This document shows, in pieces, positions 1 to 8,930 of a stretch of 64,000 nt of DNA (position 1 is its first letter; each line of letters opens with the position of its first letter). This DNA comes from Halomicroarcula saliterrae (lineage in GTDB: Archaea; Halobacteriota; Halobacteria; Halobacteriales; Haloarculaceae). The notes under the pieces are model-generated. The model did not search any database. It saw only the letters and a program-made list of their open reading frames with translations, and was not told the DNA's origin. The position numbers and the translations under genes are program-made. Location: contig NZ_JAMQON010000005.1 in NCBI RefSeq assembly GCF_031624395.1, positions 310,001 to 374,000 on the forward strand, written 5' to 3'.

Positions 1-798
1 GAGGCCGGGTTCGGTTCCGACCTCGGGGCCGAGAAGTTCATGAACATCGTCTGCCGGCTGGGCGACATGACGCCCAACGCCGTCGTGCTGGTCGCCTCGG
101 TCCGGGCACTGCAGTACCACGGGCTGGACCAGTGGCCGGTCGACTACGACGAGATAGACGAGTCCGGCGTCGACGCGGTGGAGGCCGGCTTCGAGAATCT
201 CGACCGCCACGTCGCGAACCTCCAGCAGTTCGGCGTCCCGGTCGTGGTCGCGCTCAACCGATTCCCGGACGACACCGAAGCGGAGGTACAGACAGTGCTC
301 GACCACTGCCGCGAGGACCTCGGTGTGCGGGTCGCCGAGTCCGAGGTCTTCGAGGACGGCAGCGAGGGCGGCGAGGCGCTGGGCGAACACGTCATCGACG
401 CCGTCGAGGAGAGCGACGAAGACGAGTTCGAGTACCTCTACGAGGAGGCGGCGCCCATCAAGGAGAAGATCCGGACCGTCGCGACCGAGATATACGGAGC
501 CGACGGCGTGAAGTTCACCGGCAGTGCGCTCGACGACATCGACCGGATGGAGGACCTCGGCTTCGGGGACGTCCCGGTCTGTATGTCGAAGACGTTCCAC
601 TCCTTCAGCGACGACGCGAGCAAGAAGGGCGCGCCCGAGGGCTGGGAACTGGAGATAAGCGAGGTGTACCCTTCGGCCGGCGCCGGCTTCGTCGTCGCGC
701 TCACCGCGGACGCGCTGACGATGCCCGGGCTGCCCGCCCGCCCGGCAGCCGCCGACATGGACATCGACGAGGACGGCAATATCAGCGGGCTGTTCTGA
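1..798 (+). CDS. fhs: Formate--tetrahydrofolate ligase, C-terminal part
   Basis: ATP-dependent joining of formate to tetrahydrofolate, giving 10-formyl-THF for one-carbon metabolism in the cytoplasm. The reading frame is open from base 1, so the gene starts outside the window; 265 residues of a protein usually near 560 are present. Visible family signatures are VVVALNRFPDDT, PVCMSKTFHSFSDD and the C-terminal AGAGFVVALTADALTMPGLP stretch followed by DEDGNISGLF. FolD, the next enzyme of this pathway, lies about 7 kb away, and a formate dehydrogenase operon about 14 kb away. The stop faces the stop of ridA across a palindromic element. Confidence 0.95.
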   Translation, partial: EAGFGSDLGAEKFMNIVCRLGDMTPNAVVLVASVRALQYHGLDQWPVDYDEIDESGVDAVEAGFENLDRHVANLQQFGVPVVVALNRFPDDTEAEVQTVLDHCREDLGVRVAESEVFEDGSEGGEALGEHVIDAVEESDEDEFEYLYEEAAPIKEKIRTVATEIYGADGVKFTGSALDDIDRMEDLGFGDVPVCMSKTFHSFSDDASKKGAPEGWELEISEVYPSAGAGFVVALTADALTMPGLPARPAAADMDIDEDGNISGLF

Positions 799-986
799 GC
801 GGCGCGGCTCACCGCCTTCGGGGTTCTGTCGTTCGCAGCCATCGACGGCGCTGACCCTGTCCGCGCCACCGAATCACCCGTCACGGAAGCGGGTGGTCCG
901 AGAGTTACTAACAGCTCTAAAGCTGTGAAAATAAGTTCAGTTGCAGTGACAGGTAGGCGGGTACCACGCCGCCCCGCCGCTGCTTC

Positions 987-1066
987 ATACTGCCGGCTGT
1001 AACAAACTGAAGGAATTCACCACCCCGGGGCGGCGAATATCTTTACGAACTTACAGCCGGCAGTAT
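987..1066. repeat. 80-bp nested palindromic element, copy 1
   Basis: Outer arms TACTGCCGGCTGTAA and TTACAGCCGGCAGTA are perfect inverted repeats. Inside them is a second stem, ATTCACCACCCC/GGGGCGGCGAAT at 1015-1038, with two mismatches that would be G-U pairs in minus-strand RNA. Two more copies lie at 8825-8904 and 9809-9889. This copy sits between the convergent genes fhs and ridA, and its last base is the first base (T1066 on the plus strand) of the ridA stop codon. A bidirectional 3' hairpin or a short mobile palindrome are both possible. Bases 799-986 show nothing else recognisable. Confidence 0.9.
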
Positions 1067-1446
1067 CATTCGGTGGTCGCGATGGCCTCTATCTCGACAG
1101 CCGCGCCCTTCGGAACGTCGCCGGCGCCGACGGCGCTACGAGCCGGCGGGTTCGCCCCGAAGAACTCGCCGTAGGCCTCGTTGAACGCATCGAAGTCGTC
1201 GATGTCGTCGAGGAAGACGGTCGTCTTGAGCAGGTCGTCGAGCGAGCACCCCTCGGCTTCGAGGACGGCCTCGACGTTGCGCATGCACTGGCGGGTCTGG
1301 TCGCCGACCGATTCGGTGTTCAGGAGCTCGCCGTCGGTGGTCAGTGGCAGCTGTCCGGACGTGATGAGGAGACTCCCGTTCGTCGTCGCCTGACTGTACG
1401 CGCCCACCGCTGCCGGCGCGTCGTCGGTACTGATGGTCCGTTTCAC
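1066..1446 (-). CDS. ridA: RidA family reactive intermediate deaminase
   Basis: RidA/YjgF proteins hydrolyse reactive enamine/imine intermediates released by PLP enzymes. The 126-residue product has the family length, the GAYSQA N-terminus and the C-terminal ARSAVGAGDVPKGAAVEIEAIA-type block (quoted in part: PKGAAVEIEAIA) that carries the active-site region. A longer frame reaches 1485, but a TATAAA on the minus strand at 1471-1476 lies 30 bases before GTG 1446, so a leaderless GTG start is preferred. It is transcribed alone. The stop codon is fused to the palindromic element at 987-1066. Family assignment is firm; the physiological substrate is unknown. Confidence 0.88.
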   Translation of the reverse strand: MKRTISTDDAPAAVGAYSQATTNGSLLITSGQLPLTTDGELLNTESVGDQTRQCMRNVEAVLEAEGCSLDDLLKTTVFLDDIDDFDAFNEAYGEFFGANPPARSAVGAGDVPKGAAVEIEAIATTE

Positions 1447-1470
1447 GGACGAGCGTTCATCTGGCAGCAG

Positions 1471-1476
1471 TATAAA
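1471..1476 (-). promoter_or_regulatory. TATA box for leaderless ridA
   Basis: Reads TTTATA on the minus strand, centred about 27 bases before the GTG at 1446, which is the spacing expected for an archaeal promoter whose transcript begins at the start codon. Confidence 0.65.
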
Positions 1477-1541
1477 TCCCGGCACGGAGCGGCCCCGGAC
1501 ACGAGTGGTTGCTTTCCTTACACGTCGTGGAACGGACGGCG

Positions 1542-1955
1542 CTACTGGTTGATGACCACGATGGCGGCCACGGCCAGCCCGATGCCGACCACCTTGTTCA
1601 GCGAGAGCGGCTGGCCCAGTGCGACGGTGCTGATGAGCGCCGCCGTCACGAAGTACATCCCGCCGATAGTCGAGACGACAGCGGTCGGTCCGACGCTGAC
1701 GCCGATGAACGTCGAGACGACGCCGATAGCGGCGGCGACGCCGGCGACGGCGGCGAACAACACGCCCCGGTTCGTGACCGCGAGAGAGGCGTCAGTGACG
1801 ACGACGAACAGACCAGTCACGACGGCCGCGGTAGCGTAGGAGATGAACGCCGCGGTCTTCGGGTCGATGCTGTTCGAGGCCACGTCGCCGAAGACGATCC
1901 AGAACCCCCAGGCTATCATCGTCCCCAGACCGAACACGACAGCGGAGTTGTTCAC
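1542..1955 (-). CDS. Half-size EamA/DMT-type membrane transporter
   Basis: A 137-residue, very hydrophobic protein with about five membrane segments, resembling one EamA repeat (usual DMT carriers have two repeats, about 300 residues). Visible features are IAWGFWIVFGD at the N-terminus, repeated glycine-rich helices, and a C-terminal GQPLSLNKVVGIGLAVAAI helix typical of the last TM of EamA units. The GTG at 1955 is preferred because GGAGGGG lies six bases upstream; the frame stays open further but without membrane-protein character. Such single-unit proteins presumably act as dimers. The substrate is unknown. The gene is divergent from the potassium channel gene. Confidence 0.75.
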   Translation of the reverse strand: MNNSAVVFGLGTMIAWGFWIVFGDVASNSIDPKTAAFISYATAAVVTGLFVVVTDASLAVTNRGVLFAAVAGVAAAIGVVSTFIGVSVGPTAVVSTIGGMYFVTAALISTVALGQPLSLNKVVGIGLAVAAIVVINQ

Positions 1956-2120
1956 CGCTGCCCCTCCGTTCGTGGGTAGTTCAACGCTGGTCCGGGTGGT
2001 CTCGACTGTTCCGTCGCCGCCCGAAGTCGGGTCATGCTTCCTTCCTACGACAGTCACCGAGTTGAGTGTCACGACGGCGCCGTAGACGGCGAGCTTTTTT
2101 GGTCTCGGTCGGTCAATTCC

Positions 2121-3365
2121 GTGGTAGTGGTTGACGCATCGGACGAGCGAACGGAACCGGCACTGGAGGAGGTCTTCTACCCGGCGGACCGGATTCCGTT
2201 CGTGGAGTGGGGGGCCTTTACCCGCGGGAAGTCGACGGTGTTGCTCGTCGGCGCGGTGACGCTCCTCTCCTTTCTGACCGGGCTGTCGAACCTGAGTAAG
2301 CCGATGCCAGCGATGGACGGCCCGCTGGCGGCGTTCCTCTCTCTGCCGCCCGGCGTCGTCCAGTTCGGGGGCGTCCTGTTCGCGTTCGCTCTGGGCATCG
2401 TGACTGGCGGCCTCCAGCAACGGAAGGAAATCGCGTACCGGGCGGCGCTCGTGCTGTTGCCCACGGTCGCTGTGCTTCCACTGACGACCCTCCAGACGAC
2501 GGACGTACCGCTGTTACTTGCTCTCTGTGTCACCTACCCGCTGCTGGTGCGCAACAGAGCGCAGTTCGACCAACCGGTCGACCTCTCGCCGCTCCAGATC
2601 GCCTCGCTGTCCTCCATCGTCGGCGTCGGGCTCTACGGAACTGTGGGTGCGTACGCGCTGCGCAACGAGTTCAGTGGCGACCCGCTGACCTGGAGCGAGG
2701 CAGTGTACTTCGTCATCGTCACCATCGCCACCGTCGGCTACGGCGACTTCACGCCGACGACGGCGCGGGCCCGCTGGTTCGCGCTCTCTATCATCGTCTT
2801 CGGGACCGGCGCCTTCACCGTCGCCATCGGGGCGCTGGTCGGGCCGGTCATCGAATCACGGATGGCGACGGCGTTCGGAATCATGACCGCATCAGACCTC
2901 ACACTCCTGGAGGACCACGTGGTGGTCCTCGGCCACGGAGAAACGACCGACTCGCTGCTGGAGGAACTGGGCGACGAGACGGAGCTCGTCGTCGTGACCG
3001 ACGACGCAGAGGCGGCCTCGGCGCTGGACGACGCGGACCTGAACGTTCTGACGGGGGACCCGACCGACGAAGCGGTCCTGAAGGACGCTCGCGTCGGAAC
3101 CGCACAGGGGGTGGTCGTCGCGAGCGACGACGACGCCCGCGACGTGCTGACCGTCCTCGCGGTCAGGTCCATCGACCCCGACGTACGGATTGCCGCCGCC
3201 GCCACCGAGTCGAAACACGTCGACAAGTTCGGGGCCGTCGGCGCCGACGAGGTGATCAACCCACGCAGTATCGGCGGGACCCTGCTGGGCCGGTCGGTTC
3301 TCGACGGGAGCGCGCCCGACGCGACCCTCTCAGACCTCGACGACAGCGGGGACAGCGGGAAGTAG
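2121..3365 (+). CDS. Potassium channel with TrkA-N (RCK) domain
   Basis: Membrane K+ channel with a cytoplasmic nucleotide-sensing domain. Several N-terminal hydrophobic segments precede a pore helix and the selectivity filter TVGYGD (about residues 204-209), followed by one more membrane helix (WFALSIIVFGTGAFTVAIGA). A Rossmann TrkA-N domain then starts at HVVVLGHGETT and runs to the end, with paired VVVTDD and VVASDDD strands. The frame is open to 2034, but the upstream part lacks homologous character; a T-rich TATA-like stretch at 2094-2101 lies about 27 bases before GTG 2121 (GTG 2127 is an alternative). It would regulate potassium in a salt-in organism. Confidence 0.88.
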   Translation: MVVVDASDERTEPALEEVFYPADRIPFVEWGAFTRGKSTVLLVGAVTLLSFLTGLSNLSKPMPAMDGPLAAFLSLPPGVVQFGGVLFAFALGIVTGGLQQRKEIAYRAALVLLPTVAVLPLTTLQTTDVPLLLALCVTYPLLVRNRAQFDQPVDLSPLQIASLSSIVGVGLYGTVGAYALRNEFSGDPLTWSEAVYFVIVTIATVGYGDFTPTTARARWFALSIIVFGTGAFTVAIGALVGPVIESRMATAFGIMTASDLTLLEDHVVVLGHGETTDSLLEELGDETELVVVTDDAEAASALDDADLNVLTGDPTDEAVLKDARVGTAQGVVVASDDDARDVLTVLAVRSIDPDVRIAAAATESKHVDKFGAVGADEVINPRSIGGTLLGRSVLDGSAPDATLSDLDDSGDSGK

Positions 3366-3412
3366 TCACTCCCGCGACACTACTATACGTACACGCTACC
3401 GTATCTCATAGT

Positions 3413-5269
3413 ATGGCCACGTCGAAGGGAAGTGGCATCGAAGCGATGGTGGCGAAGCTGCTGGTCCCGGTCGCCGCCGCGTCGGGCGCCATCGTCTTCG
3501 TGGGGTTTTTCTTCCGGGATTTCGTCGGCGAGGCAGTGACGGGCAGGGGGTGGGTCGCCATCTCGTTGGTGTTTTTCGGGTCCGGGCTGGGCTACCTCGC
3601 GGTGCTTCCCTACCGGGGCGGCGACGACGACAGTCGGTCCGTGGGCTATCTCCTTCGGGTCAGACAGACGAGCGTGAGGAAGACACTCCGGCAGTTCGCG
3701 AGCAACCAGAACCCGGTGACCATGGGCGTTCCGGTGACGGTGTTTGCCGCGTTCGTCCTGTTGCAGTCCCTGCTCCCGACCCGGACGTCGGCCGCCGTCA
3801 CCGCCGTCTCGGGGACCCTCCTCCGGGTCGGCGGGCCGCTGTTCGTCGTCGCGATGGTTGTGGCGGTGTGTTTCGCTGCCGTCCTGTTGCTCGGGCCCTG
3901 GGGTGACATCAAACTGGGCGGCCCGGAGACGGAGCCAGCCTACACCTACCCGACGTACTTTACGCTCGTGTTCACCGCGGGCATCGCGGCGGGACTGGTG
4001 TTCTGGGGACCGGCAGAAGCGCTGTTTCACTACCGGACGCCGCCGCCGTACTTCGGGGCCCAGCCACAGTCCGCCGCGGCCGCCGGCGACGCGCTCGTCT
4101 ACTCGCTGTTCCACTGGGGCGTCTCCGCCTGGAGTGCCTACGCCGCCATCGGTGTGCCCATCGCGTACTTCGTCCACCGACGCGGGGCTCCGTTGCGGGT
4201 GTCGACGCTACTGACGCCGTTTCTCGGCATCGACAGCCTCGACTCCGTCTGGGGTCGACTGGTCGATACGCTGGCTGTCTTCGCCACCATCGGCGGCATC
4301 GCTACCTCCGTCGCACTCGTCAGCCAGCAGTTCCTCGCCGGCGTCGCGTTCAAGTGGGACGTAGCCATCGACGCGACGGGCCCGGTGGTGTTCGTCGGCG
4401 GCCTGACGCTCATCTTCGTCCTCTCCAGTGCCACGGGTATCCACCGTGGTATCCGCCGCATCGCGGGCCTGAACGTCGTGCTCTTTGGCCTGTTCGCCGT
4501 CCTGCTGGTCGCGCTTGGGCCCCGCCGGTACGTCGCGGAGCAGGGGTCGACCGCGCTGGGCCGGTACGTCGTCCACTTCGTTCCGCTTTCCCTCCACACC
4601 GGCGGGGCCTGGGTCGCAACCTGGACGGTCTGGAACTGGTCGTGGTGGTTCTCGTGGGCCCCATTCGCCGGGCTCTTCGTCGCAGCGCTCTCCCGCGGCC
4701 GTCGCGTCCGGACCGTCGTGTTCACCACTGTCGTGGCGACGTCGGCAGCCACTATCGCGTGGTTCCTCCTGCTTGGCGGAACGAGCCTCTTCCTGCAGCA
4801 GCGCGGCAGTGCGGACGTGCTGGGCGCCATCGCCGCACGGGGCGGGTCGGAGGCCGTCGCCGGGTTTCCGCTACTGGCTGCACTCCCGCTTTCCGAACTG
4901 CTCGTCTTCCTCTTTCTGGCGCTCATCGTGGTGTTCATCACCACGTCGGCCGACACGTCGACGCTCGTCGTCGCCATCCTCGCGACCAGACGGGGACTGG
5001 CCCCCTCGACCGGGAGCATCGTCTTCTGGGGCGGGTTTCAGGGCGCCGTCGCCGTGGCCGTGTTGCTCGTCGGCGGCGCGGAGACGCTACAGGCCCTCGC
5101 GGTGCTGACTGGCGGCCCGTTCGCAGTCATCTCTCTCGTCGGCATCGCCGGGCTGACCCGCTCGTGGCTCCGTGAGGAGCGGGGCCACACGTCACTTGTC
5201 GTCCGCGTCCGCAGCCGCCTGCCGACCGTACAGTCCCACCACGATATCGACCCGCCCGAGGAGGACTGA
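3413..5269 (+). CDS. BCCT family betaine/carnitine/choline-type transporter
   Basis: Sodium- or proton-coupled uptake of trimethylammonium compatible solutes. The 618-residue protein has about twelve hydrophobic segments and the family's diagnostic stretches: FWGPAEALFHY, FHWGVSAWSAYAAIG, and the tryptophan-rich helix WTVWNWSWWFSWAPFAG that forms the substrate box. A late ITTSADTSTLVVA motif is also present. The C-terminal cytoplasmic tail is short. A separate N-terminal cytoplasmic segment holds an extra helix pair. ATG 3413 follows an AT-containing promoter region. The product is probably a glycine betaine carrier; the exact solute cannot be told from sequence. Confidence 0.92.
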   Translation: MATSKGSGIEAMVAKLLVPVAAASGAIVFVGFFFRDFVGEAVTGRGWVAISLVFFGSGLGYLAVLPYRGGDDDSRSVGYLLRVRQTSVRKTLRQFASNQNPVTMGVPVTVFAAFVLLQSLLPTRTSAAVTAVSGTLLRVGGPLFVVAMVVAVCFAAVLLLGPWGDIKLGGPETEPAYTYPTYFTLVFTAGIAAGLVFWGPAEALFHYRTPPPYFGAQPQSAAAAGDALVYSLFHWGVSAWSAYAAIGVPIAYFVHRRGAPLRVSTLLTPFLGIDSLDSVWGRLVDTLAVFATIGGIATSVALVSQQFLAGVAFKWDVAIDATGPVVFVGGLTLIFVLSSATGIHRGIRRIAGLNVVLFGLFAVLLVALGPRRYVAEQGSTALGRYVVHFVPLSLHTGGAWVATWTVWNWSWWFSWAPFAGLFVAALSRGRRVRTVVFTTVVATSAATIAWFLLLGGTSLFLQQRGSADVLGAIAARGGSEAVAGFPLLAALPLSELLVFLFLALIVVFITTSADTSTLVVAILATRRGLAPSTGSIVFWGGFQGAVAVAVLLVGGAETLQALAVLTGGPFAVISLVGIAGLTRSWLREERGHTSLVVRVRSRLPTVQSHHDIDPPEED

Positions 5270-5842
5270 TCAGACGCCGGCGATGCCGGTACAGAAGTTC
5301 TCGACGATGCGCGTTCCGGCGTCGGTGAGGATGCTCTCGGGGTGGAACTGCACCCCGAACTGCGGCCGGTCGCGGTGGCGAACGCCCATGACGACCCCCT
5401 GCTCGTCGTCGGTGTGGGCCGTCTCTATCAGCTCCTCGGGCAGGTCCGTGCGCTCGACGGCCAGCGAGTGGTAGCGCCCGACATCGAAGGGGTCGTCGAC
5501 GCCGTCGTACAGCGCCGTCCCCTCGTGGCGCACCGCCGATGGTTTGCCGTGCACCACCTCCGGCGCGTGGCCGACGGGCGAGCCGTTGGCGGCACAGAGC
5601 GCCTGGTGGCCGAGACAGACTCCCAGCGCGGGGTAGTCGGTCTCCGCGAACACGTCCATCGAGACGCCCGCCTCGTCGGGCGTCCCGGGTCCGGGTGAGA
5701 CGACGATACCGTCCGGGTCCAGGTCCCGGATTCCGGGGACATCGATGGCATCGTTCCGGCGGACAACGACCTCGTCGAAGGTCCCGACGTACTGGACGAG
5801 GTTGTAGGCGAACGAGTCGTAGTTGTCGACGATGAGTATCAC
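5270..5842 (-). CDS. trpG: Anthranilate synthase component II (glutamine amidotransferase)
   Basis: Supplies ammonia from glutamine to TrpE. The 190-residue class I amidotransferase starts [18 protein letters not shown], carries the nucleophile in GVCLGHQA and the catalytic His-Glu in FHPES, and has the oxyanion PGPGTP loop. GTG 5842 is chosen because the trpE stop overlaps it as GTGA, the usual sign of translational coupling. A long in-frame extension on the N-terminal side is a shadow of trpE. The gene ends directly against the stop of the BCCT gene (convergent, no spacer). Confidence 0.93.
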   Translation of the reverse strand: MILIVDNYDSFAYNLVQYVGTFDEVVVRRNDAIDVPGIRDLDPDGIVVSPGPGTPDEAGVSMDVFAETDYPALGVCLGHQALCAANGSPVGHAPEVVHGKPSAVRHEGTALYDGVDDPFDVGRYHSLAVERTDLPEELIETAHTDDEQGVVMGVRHRDRPQFGVQFHPESILTDAGTRIVENFCTGIAGV

Positions 5843-7344
5843 TGGACACCCTCGGTTGGTTCGGGGGGCTCGACGGCGAACGACCCCTGCTCGCCCAGCG
5901 CCTCGTCGACGGCAGTCACCAGCGCCCGAGCCTTGTCCAGCGTCTCCTGGTACTCCAGTTCCGGGACGGAGTCGTGGACGATGCCGCCGCCGACGCGCAG
6001 TCGGTACTCGCCCTCGTGGTGGACCAGCGTGCGGATGGTCATGTTCAGCGTGGCGCGGTCGTCGAAGCCGAAGACGCCGATAGAGCCCGTGTAGGGGCCG
6101 CGGCGAGTCCCCTCGACTTCGTCGATTATCTCCATCGTCCGGGGCTTGGGTGCGCCGGTGACGGTACCGCCGGGGAAGAGCGCCGCGACGGCGTCGGCGA
6201 CGCTCGCGTCGGCACGGCGCTTCCCCTCGACGAGCGAGACGAGGTGCATCACCTCCGAGTAGCGGTCGACGCGTCGGTACTCCGTGACGTCGACCGTGCC
6301 GTACTCGCTGACCTTCCCGATGTCGTTGCGTTCCAGATCGACGAGCATGGCGTGTTCGGCCCGCTCCTTCTCGTCGGTGGTGAGGTCCCGCTCCAGGGCG
6401 GCGTCCGCCTCGGGCGTGTCGCCCCGTGGGCGCGTGCCGGCGATGGGCTCCGTCAACAGGCGGTCGCCGTCTACGTCCAGAAGGAGTTCGGGACTGGCGC
6501 TGACGAGGTCCACGCCCGGGAACTCGACGAGGGCCGAGTACGGCGCGGGGTTGACCCGCCGGACCGCGGCGAACGTCTCGACGGGGTGGACCGACGCGGG
6601 CGCGACGAGGCGGTGGGAGACGTTCGTCTGAAACGTGTCGCCGTCGCGGACGTACTGCTTGATTCGCCGGATGCGGTCGGCGTAGGCCGCTTCGCCACAC
6701 TCGCTCTCGAAGGTGGCCTGCTGGTTCGCGGTCGGCCGGGACTGGACACCCCGGTCGCCGTGCAGCGCCGCCTCAGCGAGCGCCCGTGCCCGGTCGAGAC
6801 CGTCCTCGTAGGCCACTGTCGGCGAGTCCTCGACGACCGGACAGGCCGTAATCCGCAGCTCGGCCTCGCCGTCGCGGGGCTCCTCCCACGCCGCGACGCA
6901 GTCGAAGACGCCAAGCTGGAGTCGAGGGAACCCGTCAGGTCGCGTCGTCTCCGGGAGGTCCTCCAGTTCCCGGGCGATGTCGTACGACAGCCAGCCGAAG
7001 GCGCCACACGGATACGGCACCTCGCAGTCGCCGCGGACGAGTCGTTCGCGGTCGAGGAGTCCGTCGATGGCGGCGATGCTCGGACTGGCCCCACCCAGCG
7101 CCGTCGCCTGTGGCCCGACCTGCAGTCGCTCGACGGGGTCGACGGCGAAGTACCCCCAGCCGGACTGGCCGCCCGTCGTCTCCAGGTAGACTCCGTCGTG
7201 TGCCCCGTCGCGAGCGCGACGATACGCCTCGAACGGGTCAGCGACGGTGACCCGCACTTCGACCGGGACGCGGGCGCCGGTCGGGGCCGTACGGGCGGTC
7301 TCGGCGAACGCTGCTCGCTCAGTGACGACTGCCATCTCGTTCAT
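5839..7344 (-). CDS. trpE: Anthranilate synthase component I
   Basis: Converts chorismate plus ammonia to anthranilate, first step of tryptophan synthesis. The 501-residue chorismate-binding enzyme has the C-terminal catalytic fold with [17 protein letters not shown] and [11 protein letters not shown] motifs. The active-site loop reads PIAGTRPRG; aminodeoxychorismate synthases (PabB) carry Lys in this loop (PIKGT), so the Ala supports TrpE over PabB despite the neighbouring folate genes. ATG 7344 has GGAGG ten bases upstream. The trpDF partners seen in many haloarchaeal trpDFEG clusters are not adjacent here. Divergent from folD. Confidence 0.9.
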   Translation of the reverse strand: MNEMAVVTERAAFAETARTAPTGARVPVEVRVTVADPFEAYRRARDGAHDGVYLETTGGQSGWGYFAVDPVERLQVGPQATALGGASPSIAAIDGLLDRERLVRGDCEVPYPCGAFGWLSYDIARELEDLPETTRPDGFPRLQLGVFDCVAAWEEPRDGEAELRITACPVVEDSPTVAYEDGLDRARALAEAALHGDRGVQSRPTANQQATFESECGEAAYADRIRRIKQYVRDGDTFQTNVSHRLVAPASVHPVETFAAVRRVNPAPYSALVEFPGVDLVSASPELLLDVDGDRLLTEPIAGTRPRGDTPEADAALERDLTTDEKERAEHAMLVDLERNDIGKVSEYGTVDVTEYRRVDRYSEVMHLVSLVEGKRRADASVADAVAALFPGGTVTGAPKPRTMEIIDEVEGTRRGPYTGSIGVFGFDDRATLNMTIRTLVHHEGEYRLRVGGGIVHDSVPELEYQETLDKARALVTAVDEALGEQGSFAVEPPEPTEGVQ

Positions 7345-7369
7345 TCGTAGTCTGCCTCCACGAAGACCG

Positions 7370-7404
7370 AGTGGTCTCCGCAGTGATTGTTCGAACAGAC
7401 CACT
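7370..7404 (-). promoter_or_regulatory. Inverted repeat in the trpE leader/promoter
   Basis: Eight-base arms AGTGGTCT (7370-7377) and AGACCACT (7397-7404) flank a second palindrome, TGTTCGAACA (7388-7397). An AT-rich box (7411-7425) just upstream could be the trpE promoter, which would place the dyad at or just after the start of transcription. It may be an operator or a leader hairpin for tryptophan control; no leader peptide is visible. The rest of the 7345-7657 intergenic region shows only another small repeat, CACAAT/ATTGTG at 7463-7482. Confidence 0.4.
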
Positions 7405-7657
7405 GAGGGTAACAAAAATTTTGGGTACCCGTGGCACACACCGCTGGCAGCGAAGGTTTTCACACAATCTCTCGGTATTGTGATAGGAACAGCGGTCGCG
7501 ACTTCAAGGGGTGGGCTATTCCGCGTCGGCAGCTATTCCATCTGGTCCCGAGATGTAGACGAACGCGTTCAGGAGGGCGGTCCGTCGCAGGATTCGTCGG
7601 TTCGAGGCCGGCGAGCGGACCGCCGCGCGCGCCACTGCGATGGTGACACGGAAAACA

Positions 7658-8551
7658 ATGACTCGAACGATAGACGGCAACGAGATCGCGGACGGTATCA
7701 GCGCGGACGTGAAGGCGTCGGTCGAGACGCTGAGGGACGCGGATGTACAGCCGGGGCTGGCGACGGTGCTGATGAGCGACGACGGCGCCAGCGAGACGTA
7801 CGTCTCGATGAAACAGCGGGCGTGCGAGGAACTCGGTATCGAGGGCTCACACGTCGAAATCGACCCGGACGAACCGGCGGCGGTGCTGTTCGACCGCATC
7901 GACGAGCTGAACGGCGACCCGTCGGTCCACGGAATCCTCGTCCAGATGCCAGTCCCCGACCACGTGGACAAACGGACTGTCCTCGAACGTATCGACCCGA
8001 CGAAAGACGTCGACGGGTTCCACCCGGAGAACGTCGGCCGTCTCGTCGCCGGAAACGCCCGCTACAAGCCGTGTACGCCCCACGGCGTCCAGCAGATACT
8101 GGCCGCCGAGGGCATCGAGACGGAGGGCAAAGACGCCGTCGTCGTCGGCCGCTCCGACATCGTCGGCAAGCCGATGGCGAATCTGTTCGTCCAGTACGGC
8201 GACGGCGGCAACGCGACGACGACTGTCTGTCACTCACGGACCGAGGACCTCGCCACCAAAACCCGACAGGCAGACATCCTCGTCGCCGCCGCGGGGGTTC
8301 CCGAGATGATCGACGGCGAGATGATCAAGGCGGGTGCGACGGTCATCGACGTGGGCGTCAACCGCGTCGATACGGACACCGACAAGGGGTACGAGCTCGT
8401 CGGCGACGTCGAGTTCGAGAGCGCAAAAGAGACCGCGAGTGCCATCACGCCAGTCCCCGGGGGCGTCGGCCCGCTCACTATCGCGATGCTCATGTACAAC
8501 ACCGTCAAGGCGGCCAGTCTCCAGTCGGGTGTGGAAGTCGAGTTGCCCTAG
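7658..8551 (+). CDS. folD: Bifunctional methylene-THF dehydrogenase/cyclohydrolase
   Basis: Interconverts methylene-THF, methenyl-THF and formyl-THF. The 297-residue product is family length and shows the Lys-containing YVSMKQRACEELG region, GILVQMPVPDH, DPTKDVDGFHPENVG, the NADP-binding VVVGRSDIVGKPMA and the C-terminal TPVPGGVGPLTIAML signature. ATG 7658 aligns with the usual FolD start (MTRTIDGNEIADGI); an ATG six codons earlier is less likely. Together with Fhs (start of window) it forms the THF one-carbon route. Its stop overlaps the stop of the facing zinc-protein gene by four bases (CTAG). Confidence 0.93.
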   Translation: MTRTIDGNEIADGISADVKASVETLRDADVQPGLATVLMSDDGASETYVSMKQRACEELGIEGSHVEIDPDEPAAVLFDRIDELNGDPSVHGILVQMPVPDHVDKRTVLERIDPTKDVDGFHPENVGRLVAGNARYKPCTPHGVQQILAAEGIETEGKDAVVVGRSDIVGKPMANLFVQYGDGGNATTTVCHSRTEDLATKTRQADILVAAAGVPEMIDGEMIKAGATVIDVGVNRVDTDTDKGYELVGDVEFESAKETASAITPVPGGVGPLTIAMLMYNTVKAASLQSGVEVELP

Positions 8552-8748
8552 AGGGACTCGACGTCGCCACAGACCGGACAGACCACGTCTGCGCCGCTTG
8601 ATGGACCGACACGCGTTTCGATGACGTTGTACCCGGCCGCACACTGGCGGTGGAGGAACACCCTGTGGTCACCGTGGTCTTGGAGGACGATATCCTCGGA
8701 CTCGTCTGCCAGGACTAACCCGTGGCAGAAGTAACACTCCCCGTTCAT
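8548..8748 (-). CDS. Small zinc-finger-like protein (66 aa)
   Basis: A 66-residue protein with ECYFCHG near the N-terminus, LHRQC in the middle and CPVC near the C-terminus, a CxxC/HxxC/CxxC pattern suited to binding zinc. Small proteins of this kind are common and mostly uncharacterised in haloarchaea. ATG 8748 is chosen because a TATTTT box (plus strand 8774-8779) lies about 28 bases upstream, giving a leaderless transcript; a TTG nine codons earlier is the alternative. Convergent with folD, sharing four bases at the stops. Confidence 0.75.
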   Translation of the reverse strand: MNGECYFCHGLVLADESEDIVLQDHGDHRVFLHRQCAAGYNVIETRVGPSSGADVVCPVCGDVESL

Positions 8749-8824
8749 GTCCTGTACTTCGGTATCCGTCGTCAAAATACTATCCCACCGTGTGTTTCAG
8801 GAGGCCGCCAGTGGCCCCCAACGA

Positions 8825-8904
8825 ATACTGCCGGCTGTAACGAACTAAAATAATTCGCCACCCTCGGGTGGCGAATATTTTCACGAACTTACAGCCGGCA
8901 GTAT
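8825..8904. repeat. 80-bp nested palindromic element, copy 2
   Basis: Outer arms ATACTGCCGGCTGTAA and its exact complement; perfect inner stem ATTCGCCACCC/GGGTGGCGAAT with a two-base loop. Unlike copies 1 and 3 it lies between divergently transcribed genes (the small zinc protein and cysE), ending 26 bases before the cysE start, so a simple 3'-terminator role does not explain it. Confidence 0.92.
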
Positions 8905-8930
8905 AAGGACGCTCAGCAGGTAGTGCGAGT

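Noticed and set aside
5843..6700. Long N-terminal extension of TrpG
   Set aside because: Antisense-like, Arg-rich shadow of trpE; the GTGA overlap and [10 protein letters not shown] start are decisive.
5839..7344. Aminodeoxychorismate synthase (PabB) identity suggested by neighbouring folate genes
   Set aside because: The active-site loop is PIAGT, not the PIKGT of PabB.
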